A stretch of DNA of 33,206 nt from a virus: positions 1 through 33,206 of IMG/VR virus record IMGVR_UViG_3300011116_000982. One strand, written 5' to 3'. Below, piece after piece: positions 16,716 to 22,946 of the stretch. The position numbers were made by a program, and so were the translations under genes. The notes beneath the pieces are model-generated. The model made no database searches. It was given only the letters and a program-made list of their open reading frames with translations, and had not been told where the DNA came from. Every line of letters starts with the position of its first letter. Position 1 is the first letter of the stretch.

Positions 16716-16717
16716 CG

Positions 16718-16909
16718 TTACCTGGGCTCGGCCTCCTCGGCCACGCATTTCGGGCACACCACACGCGCGAACGTGTCGCCCGTCACGATGCGCCACCCGA
16801 CCGGCCACCGTGCGAAGCGCGGCTTGCGGTGCCACTCGGTTTCCACGAGCTGTACCGCCCCGCACCCGCTGCACTTCCATTCGCCAAAGGAGCCCATGGG
16901 TTCGCTCAT
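16718..16909 (-). CDS. zinc-ribbon protein, last early gene, 63 aa
   Basis: Two Cys pairs, CSGC near residue 13 and CPKC near residue 52, frame a Trp/Arg-rich middle (ETEWHRKPRFARWPVGWRI). This is the layout of a small zinc ribbon that binds nucleic acid or RNA polymerase. It is the last gene before the terminator and the candidate late promoter. In lambda-like phages that place is held by the late regulator, but the sequence does not show that function. The ATG at 16909 overlaps the resolvase stop (ATGA). Confidence 0.65.
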   Translation of the reverse strand: MSEPMGSFGEWKCSGCGAVQLVETEWHRKPRFARWPVGWRIVTGDTFARVVCPKCVAEEAEPR

Positions 16910-17556
16910 ACGCTGGTTTTTCCCGTGCGTGTTGTTTGCTGGCGTTCCGTTGCCGTTTTACGGGCCTTTTGACGCTTCGGGGTGTCGTCGCCCGTTCTCG
17001 TCGTCTTCGTCGCTTCTCGGTGCCGTCTTGCCGCCGCAATCGGTATGTCTGCCTCTCGGGTCGGGAGCGCGTGCACCCTCACCACGAGCTGAGACCATTG
17101 GGCGTCATCCTCGACCGCGATCCAGTCGACCGAAAGGCTTCGGATCTGCCGGTCGTTCTTCCAAAGCTCCGCACCGGGCTCTTCGCCTCGGTGAAGCTGG
17201 CCGGCGTCCATGACGGTCTTTGCCAGGTTGTCGAGGTCGGCCGTTTGCGTCTCGCCCCAAAAGGCAAGGTCGAGGCGCATGGCGGCCTCTGCGGTCCACG
17301 GCGCCTTCCGTGCTTCGTAGAGGCCCCGCACGTAGGCGAGCGTGGCCGCGAGCTTCTCGCAGTGCTGGCGGTATTCGGTCGGCATGAACGTACCGCGGCT
17401 TGTCACGCGCGGCCTCGGGCTCGGCATGTGGGGCGCGAAGACGTGCGCCACGATTTCCCAGCCGATCGCCTCGCTCGTGTACACCGGATAACCGCCCGGC
17501 ACGTCGTGCGCGAACGCTGGAACGCTGATGTCTTCCGCCTTCAGTCTTCGTTTCAT
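16906..17556 (-). CDS. rusA-like: RusA-family Holliday-junction resolvase, 216 aa
   Basis: Cuts four-way junctions formed in recombination and replication, so that branched DNA can be packaged. The family signature is clear: RPRVTSRGTFMP (48-59), the acidic cluster TADLDNLAKTVMDAG (105-119; Asp107, Asp109, Lys113, Asp117) and WKNDRQI (132-138, Asp135). The last ~40 residues form an extra basic tail rich in Lys, Arg and Thr, beyond the usual ~120-140 residue core. It may add DNA affinity. The ATG at 17556 overlaps the preceding stop (ATGA). It fits with the annealing protein and nuclease encoded in the same transcript. Confidence 0.85.
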   Translation of the reverse strand: MKRRLKAEDISVPAFAHDVPGGYPVYTSEAIGWEIVAHVFAPHMPSPRPRVTSRGTFMPTEYRQHCEKLAATLAYVRGLYEARKAPWTAEAAMRLDLAFWGETQTADLDNLAKTVMDAGQLHRGEEPGAELWKNDRQIRSLSVDWIAVEDDAQWSQLVVRVHALPTREADIPIAAARRHREATKTTRTGDDTPKRQKARKTATERQQTTRTGKTSV

Positions 17557-17792
17557 TTGCCCTGCCTCCTGTTGTCTCCGTTGGCGCACGATACGCATTT
17601 GCCGCCTCGTGAGCCCATCTCGTTTTCCCACTTGCGGCTTTGGTATCCGCACCCGCACACGATGAGCCACTGCCGATCGGCTCCGCGTGGGCCATCGACG
17701 AGGAGCTCGGCCACTCGCCACGCGTGCCACGCGTCGCCGGGCCTGAACTTTGGCGGCCGGTGCAAATGCATCATGGGGCCTCGCGTCGTCAT
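17553..17792 (-). CDS. small putative zinc-binding protein, 79 aa
   Basis: It contains a Trp-rich middle (PGDAWHAWRVAELL) and two Cys pairs, CGC in WLIVCGCGYQSRKW and CVSC in GGKCVSCANGD, which suggest one zinc site. No known family is recognised. It is joined by ATGA overlaps to the gene before and the resolvase after. It probably acts on nucleic acid or on a host protein during early infection. Confidence 0.6.
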   Translation of the reverse strand: MTTRGPMMHLHRPPKFRPGDAWHAWRVAELLVDGPRGADRQWLIVCGCGYQSRKWENEMGSRGGKCVSCANGDNRRQGK

Positions 17793-18079
17793 GCTCCGAT
17801 CTCCTCCTCGAGCTGCGCCCGGTCGAGCGTGGGCCACGCACCGGCGGCGGCCTCGAGGGCCTGCCACGCGCCGCTCTCCTCGGGGCGGTCGCGGTGGTGG
17901 CTCGGCTTCTCGAGCCCCACGCGCACGGCTTCGGCGTAAAGCCACGCCGTGAGCTCGCCGGCCGTGTAATCCTCCTCGAGGTCGGCAAAGGCGCGTGTCA
18001 GCACGTCGGCCCCGCTTTCGCCCGTGGCCTTGGCGAGCGCCTCGAGGCGCTGGAGGTGGTGTTCGTCGAGGTAGGTCAT
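17789..18079 (-). CDS. hypothetical helical protein, 96 aa
   Basis: An acidic, mostly helical small protein (MTYLDEHHLQRLEALAKATGESGADVLTRAFADLEEDYTAGELTAWLYAEAVRVG). The first ~25 residues look a little like ribbon-helix-helix or antitoxin-type sequences, but not enough to assign. It is coupled by ATGA overlap to the helicase upstream. It may be a helicase partner. No function assigned. Confidence 0.6.
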   Translation of the reverse strand: MTYLDEHHLQRLEALAKATGESGADVLTRAFADLEEDYTAGELTAWLYAEAVRVGLEKPSHHRDRPEESGAWQALEAAAGAWPTLDRAQLEEEIGA

Positions 18080-19416
18080 GCGTCGTATCTTTCGTGCTGG
18101 GCGTTCCAGTTGAGCGTGAACCAGGCCGGAGAACCCTCGCGGGCCTTCTGAATCGAAAGCCGCGGCTCGCTTGCGCCCTCGCTTTCGGTGCCCGGTATCG
18201 GGCGGGTGAGAATGAGCACGTTATCGGCGTGCCGGAGGATGGCGTACGAATCGCCAATCATGCCGCGCGTTGCCTTTGCGCCGGCCTTCTCGGCCTCGCG
18301 ATTGAGCTGCGCCAGCGCGATGACCGGGACGTTGAGGCCCCGCGCGAGCGTCTTGAGCCGTAGCGCGTACTCGCCGAAGAGCTCGTGCCGCTCGCGGCGT
18401 TGCCGCAGGTCTTCGGCGGTCGGCGTCAGGATGCCGAGGTAGTCCACGACCACGAGGCCGAGGCGCTGCCCTTCGTCGGCGAGCCGTGAGGCCATGAGCT
18501 TTGCGCGCATCGCAACGTGGTCCGTGCTCTGCACCGGGCTGCACGCCCATTCGATGCGGAGGCCCGCGTCCACGAGGCGGCCGATGGCGCGCGTCAAATC
18601 CGAGTAGGCCTGTGGCCGCAGCGGCTCCGGTGCGAGCTCGGGCCGGTGCTCGATGCCGTACTCTTGCCGCGCCACGCGCGCCAGGTTTTGCCCGGCTCCC
18701 ATCTCGAGCCCAACGAACATGCACCACGCGCCGGCGTGATGACACGCTCGCGCGTACTGGATGCCGAGCACCGTCTTACCTACGCCCGTGGCGGCTGCGA
18801 GCACCGTGAGGCTTCCAGGCGTGAGCGGGGCGTGGCGGTCGACGCTCGGCCACGGGCTCGGCGTTGCCGCGCTCGTGCGGGCCTGGAGGCGCTCGAGGAG
18901 TTCCACGGCGGCCTGGCGGGTCGAGACGAGGCCTTCGTCGCGCTCGGCCTGGCGGGCCACGAGGCGCTCGGCGAGCTCCTGGCGTAGCACCTGGCCGGCC
19001 TCTCGCTTCTGCTCTGCTCGCGCTGCACCCTCGAGGCACACGCGGCGGATCTCGCGGCGCTCGTGGGCGTTCACGAGGTCGCTTGCGAGCTCCTCGCCGC
19101 GCTCCTCGGGCGTCAGGCCTCCGCGGTGCAGGTAGGGCGCGGCCTGGTCGCGAATGGCGAGAAACCACGCCTTCCACGATGCGCTCTGTGGGTGCGAGGC
19201 CTTGCTCGCTTGCAGCGCCTCGCAGATACGCGACCACGCTACGCTCGTGCCCTCGGCCTCGAAGGCCTTGGCCACGCGCCAAAAGTCGCCGCACGGCTCC
19301 TGGGCGAAGTGCGCCGGGTCGATGCGCTCGAAGAGCCCAGCGCGCGCGGCTGCGCTCGTGGCGGTCACGAAGACGCAGGCCGCGAGCTCCGCGTCGAGGT
19401 CGATGAGGGTGCTCAC
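18076..19416 (-). CDS. dnaB-like: DnaB-like replicative helicase, 446 aa
   Basis: The hexameric 5'-3' helicase that unwinds DNA at the phage fork. An N-terminal helical domain (residues ~1-90, DLDAELAACVFV ... PAHFAQEPCGDFWRVAKAF) precedes a linker and a RecA-type core. Walker A is ATGVGKT (209-215), Walker B LGLVVVDYLGIL (319-330, Asp325). Sensor/arginine-finger-type segments include VIALAQLNREAE and DSYAILRHADNVLIL. The start is GTG 19416, overlapping the initiator stop as GTGA. It lies downstream of the initiator, as helicase genes do in lambdoid phages. No primase or polymerase was found. Confidence 0.9.
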   Translation of the reverse strand: MSTLIDLDAELAACVFVTATSAAARAGLFERIDPAHFAQEPCGDFWRVAKAFEAEGTSVAWSRICEALQASKASHPQSASWKAWFLAIRDQAAPYLHRGGLTPEERGEELASDLVNAHERREIRRVCLEGAARAEQKREAGQVLRQELAERLVARQAERDEGLVSTRQAAVELLERLQARTSAATPSPWPSVDRHAPLTPGSLTVLAAATGVGKTVLGIQYARACHHAGAWCMFVGLEMGAGQNLARVARQEYGIEHRPELAPEPLRPQAYSDLTRAIGRLVDAGLRIEWACSPVQSTDHVAMRAKLMASRLADEGQRLGLVVVDYLGILTPTAEDLRQRRERHELFGEYALRLKTLARGLNVPVIALAQLNREAEKAGAKATRGMIGDSYAILRHADNVLILTRPIPGTESEGASEPRLSIQKAREGSPAWFTLNWNAQHERYDA

Positions 19417-20060
19417 GACGTTTTGCCCTTGGGGATGCCCAGCATCATGTCGCCATCGTTCCACCCTTTCACGACGGGACGCGGCTTGACGTGAGCCGGC
19501 TCGCGAGCCGGGTCTGAGCGTAGGAGCCACTGGGTAAATGCGGCGTTCCATCGAACGGCGCGGCGTGCGGTAGACTGCGCGTGAAGTCGGAACGTCTCGG
19601 CCTGGTAGGCCAGCGTCAAGCCAAGCTCTGCGGCCTTGGCCTCGTGCTCGGCCGTTGGCGTCCAGTCGGCCGGGAGCTCGAGCTGCGCGGCCTTGCGCGT
19701 TGCGGCCGGTATCTCTCTCTCTTTGTCTCTCTTCTCTTCTCTCTCTCTATTGTCGTGACGGTCACGGGTTGAAACCGGGTGCGTCACGGGTGCGTCACGG
19801 GTCTCCGGTTCACCTTCCTTTGTCCTTTTGCGCACTTGGCGTTCGCGCTCGGAAAGAAGACGGGGGCAGATTCGGGAAAGTTTTGTCTCGATTCCGCGCG
19901 ACTCCAGATCGGAACGCTCCGCTTCCGTGACGTTCGGAAGCTCCTCGAGCTCGCGAGCGAGCTGGAGCTCCCTGGCCGAAACGAACCGTTTGCGAAGCTC
20001 GCGGGGCAAGCTCGCGATGGCCTTCAGCTCGAAGGCCGTGCATTGGAACCATGAGATCAT
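19413..20060 (-). CDS. replication initiator / helicase-loader-like protein, 215 aa
   Basis: The N-terminus MISWFQCTAFELKAIASLPRELRKRF resembles phage replication proteins of the O or DnaT-like type. A charged linker follows (TRDRHDNREREEKRDKER). The C-terminal ~60 residues (LPADWTPTAEHEAKAAELGLTLAYQAETFRLHAQSTARRAVRWNAAFTQWLLR) match the small DnaT-like domain found at the end of many such proteins. It stands directly before the helicase. The ATG at 20060 overlaps the stop of a small upstream ORF (ATGA); another ATG at 20102 is possible. The linker DNA holds repeats that may be the origin. Confidence 0.72.
   Translation of the reverse strand: MISWFQCTAFELKAIASLPRELRKRFVSARELQLARELEELPNVTEAERSDLESRGIETKLSRICPRLLSERERQVRKRTKEGEPETRDAPVTHPVSTRDRHDNREREEKRDKEREIPAATRKAAQLELPADWTPTAEHEAKAAELGLTLAYQAETFRLHAQSTARRAVRWNAAFTQWLLRSDPAREPAHVKPRPVVKGWNDGDMMLGIPKGKTS
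19712..19802. other. candidate replication origin: 9-mer repeats beside a pyrimidine tract
   Basis: The 9-mer GTCACGGGT occurs at 19761..19769, 19783..19791 and 19794..19802. The last two are part of a tandem 11-base repeat, GGGTGCGTCAC. The spacings are 22 and 11 bases, so the copies face the same side of the helix. Next to them, 19712..19749 is almost pure C/T on the plus strand. Lambda and similar phages carry the origin inside the initiator gene in this way. The repeats fall in the linker region of the protein, where the amino-acid sequence is free. Confidence 0.5.
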
Positions 20061-20197
20061 CGTACTGCTCGAAGCGAGGCACGTTGACCCATCGCCCACC
20101 ATGGGCTACGGTTCGCGGTGCTGCATGTTTTCGCCCTCGAGGTCTTGCCGGACTTCGGGGGCTTCGTCTTTCTACGCCTGTTGGCTTGCTCAGGCAA
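20057..20197 (-). CDS. possible small basic protein with TTG start, 46 aa
   Basis: The gap between the 65-residue gene and the initiator holds one open frame that fits its borders exactly. TTG at 20197 directly follows the upstream TGA. The stop at 20057 makes an ATGA overlap with the initiator ATG, like most junctions in this phage. The product is very basic (PEQANRRRKTKPPKSGKTSRAKT...). The TTG start and lack of known relatives keep confidence low. Confidence 0.4.
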   Translation of the reverse strand: MPEQANRRRKTKPPKSGKTSRAKTCSTANRSPWWAMGQRASLRAVR

Positions 20198-20395
20198 TCA
20201 AAACGGGCCGGTGGGCTTTTCCTCGGCTTTGCACGCCTGATGACGCGCCACGAACTGCTCAGTAGCGGTTACAAGTTCCGAGGCCGGCACGGGCAGCGCG
20301 AGGCGCAGTGCGCCCGTGCAGTGCCCGCAATAGAGCACGAGCACCTTGGAGCCGTGGATCTGGTGAATCGTTACGTGTTCCGCGCGCGTTCCCAT
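20198..20395 (-). CDS. hypothetical protein with a Cys pair, 65 aa
   Basis: A short beta-rich protein (TIHQIHGSKVLVLYCGHCTGALRLALPVPASELVTATEQFVARHQAC). The CGHC pair, another Cys and several His could bind zinc. The ATG at 20395 has GGAGAG upstream, within the end of the preceding gene (25-base overlap); the in-frame extension to 20437 is unlikely. No family recognised. Confidence 0.6.
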   Translation of the reverse strand: MGTRAEHVTIHQIHGSKVLVLYCGHCTGALRLALPVPASELVTATEQFVARHQACKAEEKPTGPF

Positions 20396-20532
20396 CGCAC
20401 TCTCTCCTGGTGTTGCTCGGCCAGCATCCGGTGCCACGCAGCCTTGATAGCCGCGGCCTCGCCGCTGCTCTTCACAAGCCGCGCGAAGAGCTTCTCGCCG
20501 ATGGTGCTGATCGCAAGTTCGCGGGCGGTCAT
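20371..20532 (-). CDS. hypothetical small helical protein, 53 aa
   Basis: Short and helical (MTARELAISTIGEKLFARLVKSSGEAAAIKAAWHRMLAEQHQERVRWERARNT). The ATG at 20532 overlaps the preceding stop (ATGA), which supports translation. Its first residues, MTAREL, repeat those of the endolysin by chance or common start context. No function can be given. Confidence 0.55.
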   Translation of the reverse strand: MTARELAISTIGEKLFARLVKSSGEAAAIKAAWHRMLAEQHQERVRWERARNT

Positions 20533-20891
20533 GGTGCCGCTTTGCGGTAACACCGCTTGCACCCTCGCCGGCCTTGCTGGAACGATGCCTTGCGGCACTG
20601 CGTCTCGGTGGCCTCGCGCTCGGCTCCGCACACGGCGCACGCGATGCGCCAAATGCGGGTGTCGTGCTTCTCGTCGGGCGTGAGGCACTCGAGCGGCCGG
20701 ATCTTTGCGCGGGTCCACCAATACGCCCGCGGGTTCGGGCCGCGGTGTAGGCAACCGCAGCTCTTTACGCCGTTGCGCACAACCCACGCCCCATAGCGGC
20801 GCACCGTCTCGCCGCACGCGCACGCGCAAACGAACGGCGTCACGCTTAACACGGTCAGGTTGCCATACACCTCGCCAACGGTCGGGCTCAT
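20529..20891 (-). CDS. zinc-binding protein with homing-endonuclease-like ribbon, 120 aa
   Basis: Ten Cys in two groups. The first, CACACG ... NGVKSCGCLHRG (residues ~22-50), resembles the small zinc ribbon that precedes HNH or GIY-YIG domains in many phage endonucleases (pattern C-x-C-G ... S-C-G-C-L). The second, CAVCGAE ... CRKASF ... CKRC (residues ~85-115), suggests another zinc site. No HNH or GIY-YIG catalytic core is present, so it is a DNA-binding remnant or a regulator rather than an evident nuclease. ATGA overlaps join it to both neighbours. Confidence 0.62.
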   Translation of the reverse strand: MSPTVGEVYGNLTVLSVTPFVCACACGETVRRYGAWVVRNGVKSCGCLHRGPNPRAYWWTRAKIRPLECLTPDEKHDTRIWRIACAVCGAEREATETQCRKASFQQGRRGCKRCYRKAAP

Positions 20892-21349
20892 CGCATGCCC
20901 TCCAGCGTCGTGATGCGCGCCTTCAGTTCGGCGATCTCTTCTTTTGCCAGCTCATGCGCCGCAGCGCGGAGCAGCTCCACGACCTTTCCCACGTTCATCT
21001 CGTCAGCGACACACTCCGCGATGAGTTTGCGAACGCCGTCGTAGCTGATGCCGTACTCGCGCATCTGCGCGGCGTCGGCCCGTAGCTGCTTCATGTACAG
21101 GTCCGTGAGGAGCGTGCGCGTCTCCTGGTGCGCATCGTACTCGTCGACGAAGCGTTGCTCGGCGACCGCGATGCGGTGCGACCATTCGGTCTCGCCAACG
21201 GTGTACGTCACGCGGCTCTCCAGCTCCTTGATGTACGTGAGCAGGCTCAAGGCGTCATAGGCCAGCAGCGCGTCACAAGCACGCGCGCTTGAATCCGTTT
21301 CAACGCTCTGCGCGCGCGCCCGGATGGCGTCGAGGTCGGGGCGGGTCAT
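20888..21349 (-). CDS. hypothetical coiled-coil protein, 153 aa
   Basis: An acidic, largely helical protein (ALSLLTYIKELESRVTYTVGETEWSHRIAVAEQRFVDEYDAHQETRTLL...). The C-terminal ~40 residues (VVELLRAAAHELAKEEIAELKARITTLEGMR) should form a coiled coil. The ATG at 21349 overlaps the preceding stop. It belongs to the cluster of small unknown early genes between the regulator and the replication genes, a region that often holds host-takeover genes. No function assigned. Confidence 0.6.
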   Translation of the reverse strand: MTRPDLDAIRARAQSVETDSSARACDALLAYDALSLLTYIKELESRVTYTVGETEWSHRIAVAEQRFVDEYDAHQETRTLLTDLYMKQLRADAAQMREYGISYDGVRKLIAECVADEMNVGKVVELLRAAAHELAKEEIAELKARITTLEGMR

Positions 21350-21549
21350 CGGTCGGTCCTTGGGTCGAGGTACCACGCCAACCAACGGGCCACGTCTTGC
21401 AGCGCGCGGCGCATGGAGTCGTGCTCGCAGCACACGTTGACGCGCACCGAATAGAGCACGCAGGCATCTCCAATGGTGTCGTCCGTGACTGTGACCGTCG
21501 CGCCGTCGTTTGTGTCGCGCGTCACGTCGAGTCGAAAGGTGCTGGTCAT
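21346..21549 (-). CDS. hypothetical small protein, 67 aa
   Basis: A small protein with a beta-rich first half (STFRLDVTRDTNDGATVTVTDDTIGDACVLYSVRVNVCCEHD) and a helical end (SMRRALQDVARWLAWYLDPRTDR). It has three Cys. ATGA overlaps at both ends support expression. No relatives recognised. Confidence 0.58.
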   Translation of the reverse strand: MTSTFRLDVTRDTNDGATVTVTDDTIGDACVLYSVRVNVCCEHDSMRRALQDVARWLAWYLDPRTDR

Positions 21550-22004
21550 GGCTCCTCCGGGGTCGGCATGTCTCTAAGCTTGTCGGCCACATGGCCTGAA
21601 ACCCAGTGGTCAACCCACTGCGCACACGCCTCGCGCATGGCCTCCGCGCCGCGGCGGTAGGCGCTATCGCGGTCCTCGCGCATGGCCTCGAAGTCGTGCG
21701 CCATTTCGCGCAACCGCCCCACCTCCGCCCGCGCCTCGTCGCGCGCTTCCGTGCGGTCGTTTATGATGCCAAACAAATTCCTGTTGCAGATAAGACAATC
21801 TTCATACAATTCCCGCGCCTCGTCGCGCTCGCGTTGCGCATCGCGCATGTCGATGCGCGTCTCGGAGAGTTCGCGGCGCGTCGCGTCCTCGCGGGCGGTG
21901 ACGCGCTCGACCTCGGCCTCCAGCAGTCTCACGCGCTCTAGCGCCTCGTCGCGCTCGTTCAGCACGCGCCGCAGCTCGGCGATGATCTCCGCGTTCGCTG
22001 TCAT
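21546..22004 (-). CDS. hypothetical coiled-coil protein, 152 aa
   Basis: Residues ~5-65 and ~80-115 are highly charged heptad-like helices (NERDEALERVRLLEAEVERVTAREDATRRELSETRIDMRDAQRERDEARELYE). Between them is a short segment CLICNRNLFGIINDR whose DNA is clearly richer in A/T than its neighbours. The C-terminus is CAQWVDHWVSGHVADKLRDMPTPEEP. It is translationally coupled to the HTH gene by an ATGA overlap, so it could be a partner of the regulator. Function unknown. Confidence 0.6.
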   Translation of the reverse strand: MTANAEIIAELRRVLNERDEALERVRLLEAEVERVTAREDATRRELSETRIDMRDAQRERDEARELYEDCLICNRNLFGIINDRTEARDEARAEVGRLREMAHDFEAMREDRDSAYRRGAEAMREACAQWVDHWVSGHVADKLRDMPTPEEP

Positions 22005-22183
22005 TTGCTTTTTTCCTTCAGGAGCTGCTCGACCGTGATGCCGAGCACGCGCGCAAGGGCGCGCGCGGTGGCGGCTTTGCCGAGACCGGGACGCGCAAGC
22101 CATTGGTATAGGCCCGTGCGGCTGATGCCGGCCTGGCGCGCGATCTCGGTCATGGTGAGCCCGCTGCGTTGAATTGATTTCAT
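22001..22183 (-). CDS. Cro/C1-type HTH transcription regulator, 60 aa
   Basis: A minimal helix-turn-helix protein: TMTEIARQAGISRTGLYQWLARPGLGKAATARALARVLGITVEQLL (residues ~10-55) is the HTH_3 pattern, with SRTGLYQW as recognition helix. There is no dimerisation or cleavage domain, so it resembles Cro rather than a CI-like repressor. A 20-bp dyad ends one base upstream of its ATG (22183), and a related dyad covers the early promoter. It therefore probably controls both. An in-frame TTG at 22219 would extend it through the operator and is less likely. Confidence 0.8.
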   Translation of the reverse strand: MKSIQRSGLTMTEIARQAGISRTGLYQWLARPGLGKAATARALARVLGITVEQLLKEKSK

Positions 22184-22184
22184 G

Positions 22185-22204
22185 TCGTCAACGTATGCTA
22201 ACAG
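22185..22204. promoter_or_regulatory. operator 2, in front of the HTH gene
   Basis: The plus strand reads TCGTCAACGTATGCTAACAG. It agrees with operator 1 (25067..25086) at 14 of 20 positions, and the agreement is concentrated in the two half-sites (GTCAACG and TAACA). Bound repressor would block the start of the HTH mRNA. A weak promoter (TTGCCT, 16 bases, CATACG) may lie across it. Confidence 0.6.
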
Positions 22205-22243
22205 GTTTGCGCAAGGCAAGAGCCGACCGAAGCCGGCTCGTGC

Positions 22244-22564
22244 TTACTTGGTGTTCGCGTATCGCTTCAGGAGCGATCGGCCTTTGGCGGCCAGTCGGCG
22301 CACGGCCTCCATGGTCGTCGGCGCGGCCTCGCCCCACGCTCGAGCGGCCAGCGCGTAGCGCGTCGGCTCGCCGTTGGGCTTCGTGAGCGGCGGCACGTCG
22401 CTGCGCCCGTAGAAGCGCGAAAGGAATGAGCCCTTGCGACGCATTTTCTGCGGCGTGTCTGCCGGGCCTTTGACGCCCGGCTTGAGGTCTGCGCCTTCGG
22501 TGCGGGCGAAGTAGCGGCGGCCGGCGGCCGTGAGGCCTCCCTTGGGATCGCGGAGTTTGCTCAT
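22244..22564 (-). CDS. conserved small phage protein (DUF6321-like), 106 aa
   Basis: The text SKLRDPKGGLTAAGRRYFARTEGADLKPGVKGPADTPQKMRRKGSFLSRFYGR matches a basic phage protein family that I recall under the label DUF6321; this name is from memory. A short helical C-terminus follows (TMEAVRRLAAKGRSLLKRYANTK). The function is unknown; the charge suggests DNA or RNA binding. The ATG at 22564 (MSKLRD) is chosen because the family begins there. It is the last gene before the 60-base gap holding operator 2. Confidence 0.68.
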   Translation of the reverse strand: MSKLRDPKGGLTAAGRRYFARTEGADLKPGVKGPADTPQKMRRKGSFLSRFYGRSDVPPLTKPNGEPTRYALAARAWGEAAPTTMEAVRRLAAKGRSLLKRYANTK

Positions 22565-22580
22565 GGCCGCCAGCCTAGCA

Positions 22581-22946
22581 TCAAAAGAGGTCGTCGCCTT
22601 CGTCGAGGCTCGGCTCGCCTTGGCTCTTCTTGCGCGCCGCCCACGCCGCCGCCTTGGCCGCATCGCGTCGGTCCCATTCGGCCTGCTCGCTCTTGCCGTT
22701 GCCTTCCTTCCACGATGCGCTGCGCTCGAGCTCCGCGGCGAGGAATTCGAGGAAGCGAACCGAGCACGCGCTCATGCGCTGGCCGGCCGGCGAGGGGCCG
22801 TCCCACTTCTTCGGAACGTACTTGATTTCGGGATCTCCAAATCGGGGATCGTCGATGTTTGCGGTGAGGGGCTTGCGCCCGACGCGCTGCGCGCCGTTGC
22901 CGAAAACTGCGGCTTCGAGGGCCGCGAGACGCTGTTCGATGCTCAT
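22581..22946 (-). CDS. recombination-cluster protein with acidic C-terminal tip, 121 aa
   Basis: A conserved-looking small phage protein: an N-terminal helix MSIEQRLAALEAAVFG, then a core DPEIKYVPKKWDGPSPAGQRMSACSVRFLEFLAAELERSASW, a charged helix, and a tail EPSLDEGDDLF. The tip (acidic residues ending in Phe) recalls the protein-recruiting tip of bacterial single-strand binding proteins, though no OB fold is visible. Its ATG overlaps the nuclease stop (ATGA). A partner of the annealing protein and nuclease is a reasonable guess. Confidence 0.62.
   Translation of the reverse strand: MSIEQRLAALEAAVFGNGAQRVGRKPLTANIDDPRFGDPEIKYVPKKWDGPSPAGQRMSACSVRFLEFLAAELERSASWKEGNGKSEQAEWDRRDAAKAAAWAARKKSQGEPSLDEGDDLF

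Larger units (their letters stand above)
16487..16717. other. early/late intergenic region with purine tract and alternating CG
   Basis: The longest gap between genes in the genome (231 bases). In leftward order it holds a long hairpin, an alternating pyrimidine-purine run (16634..16653, potential Z-DNA), the candidate late promoter, then about 50 bases that are nearly all A/G on the minus strand (16556..16605). No ORF here looks real. It is likely the switch point between early and late transcription. Confidence 0.6.

Noticed and set aside
19712-19749. C/T run as a CRISPR or simple-repeat array
   Set aside because: It is an irregular pyrimidine tract within a coding gene, with no regular repeat-spacer structure.
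20082-20088. Operator half-site CGTTGAC upstream of the initiator
   Set aside because: A single 7-base half-site without a partner; similar heptamers occur by chance in several genes.
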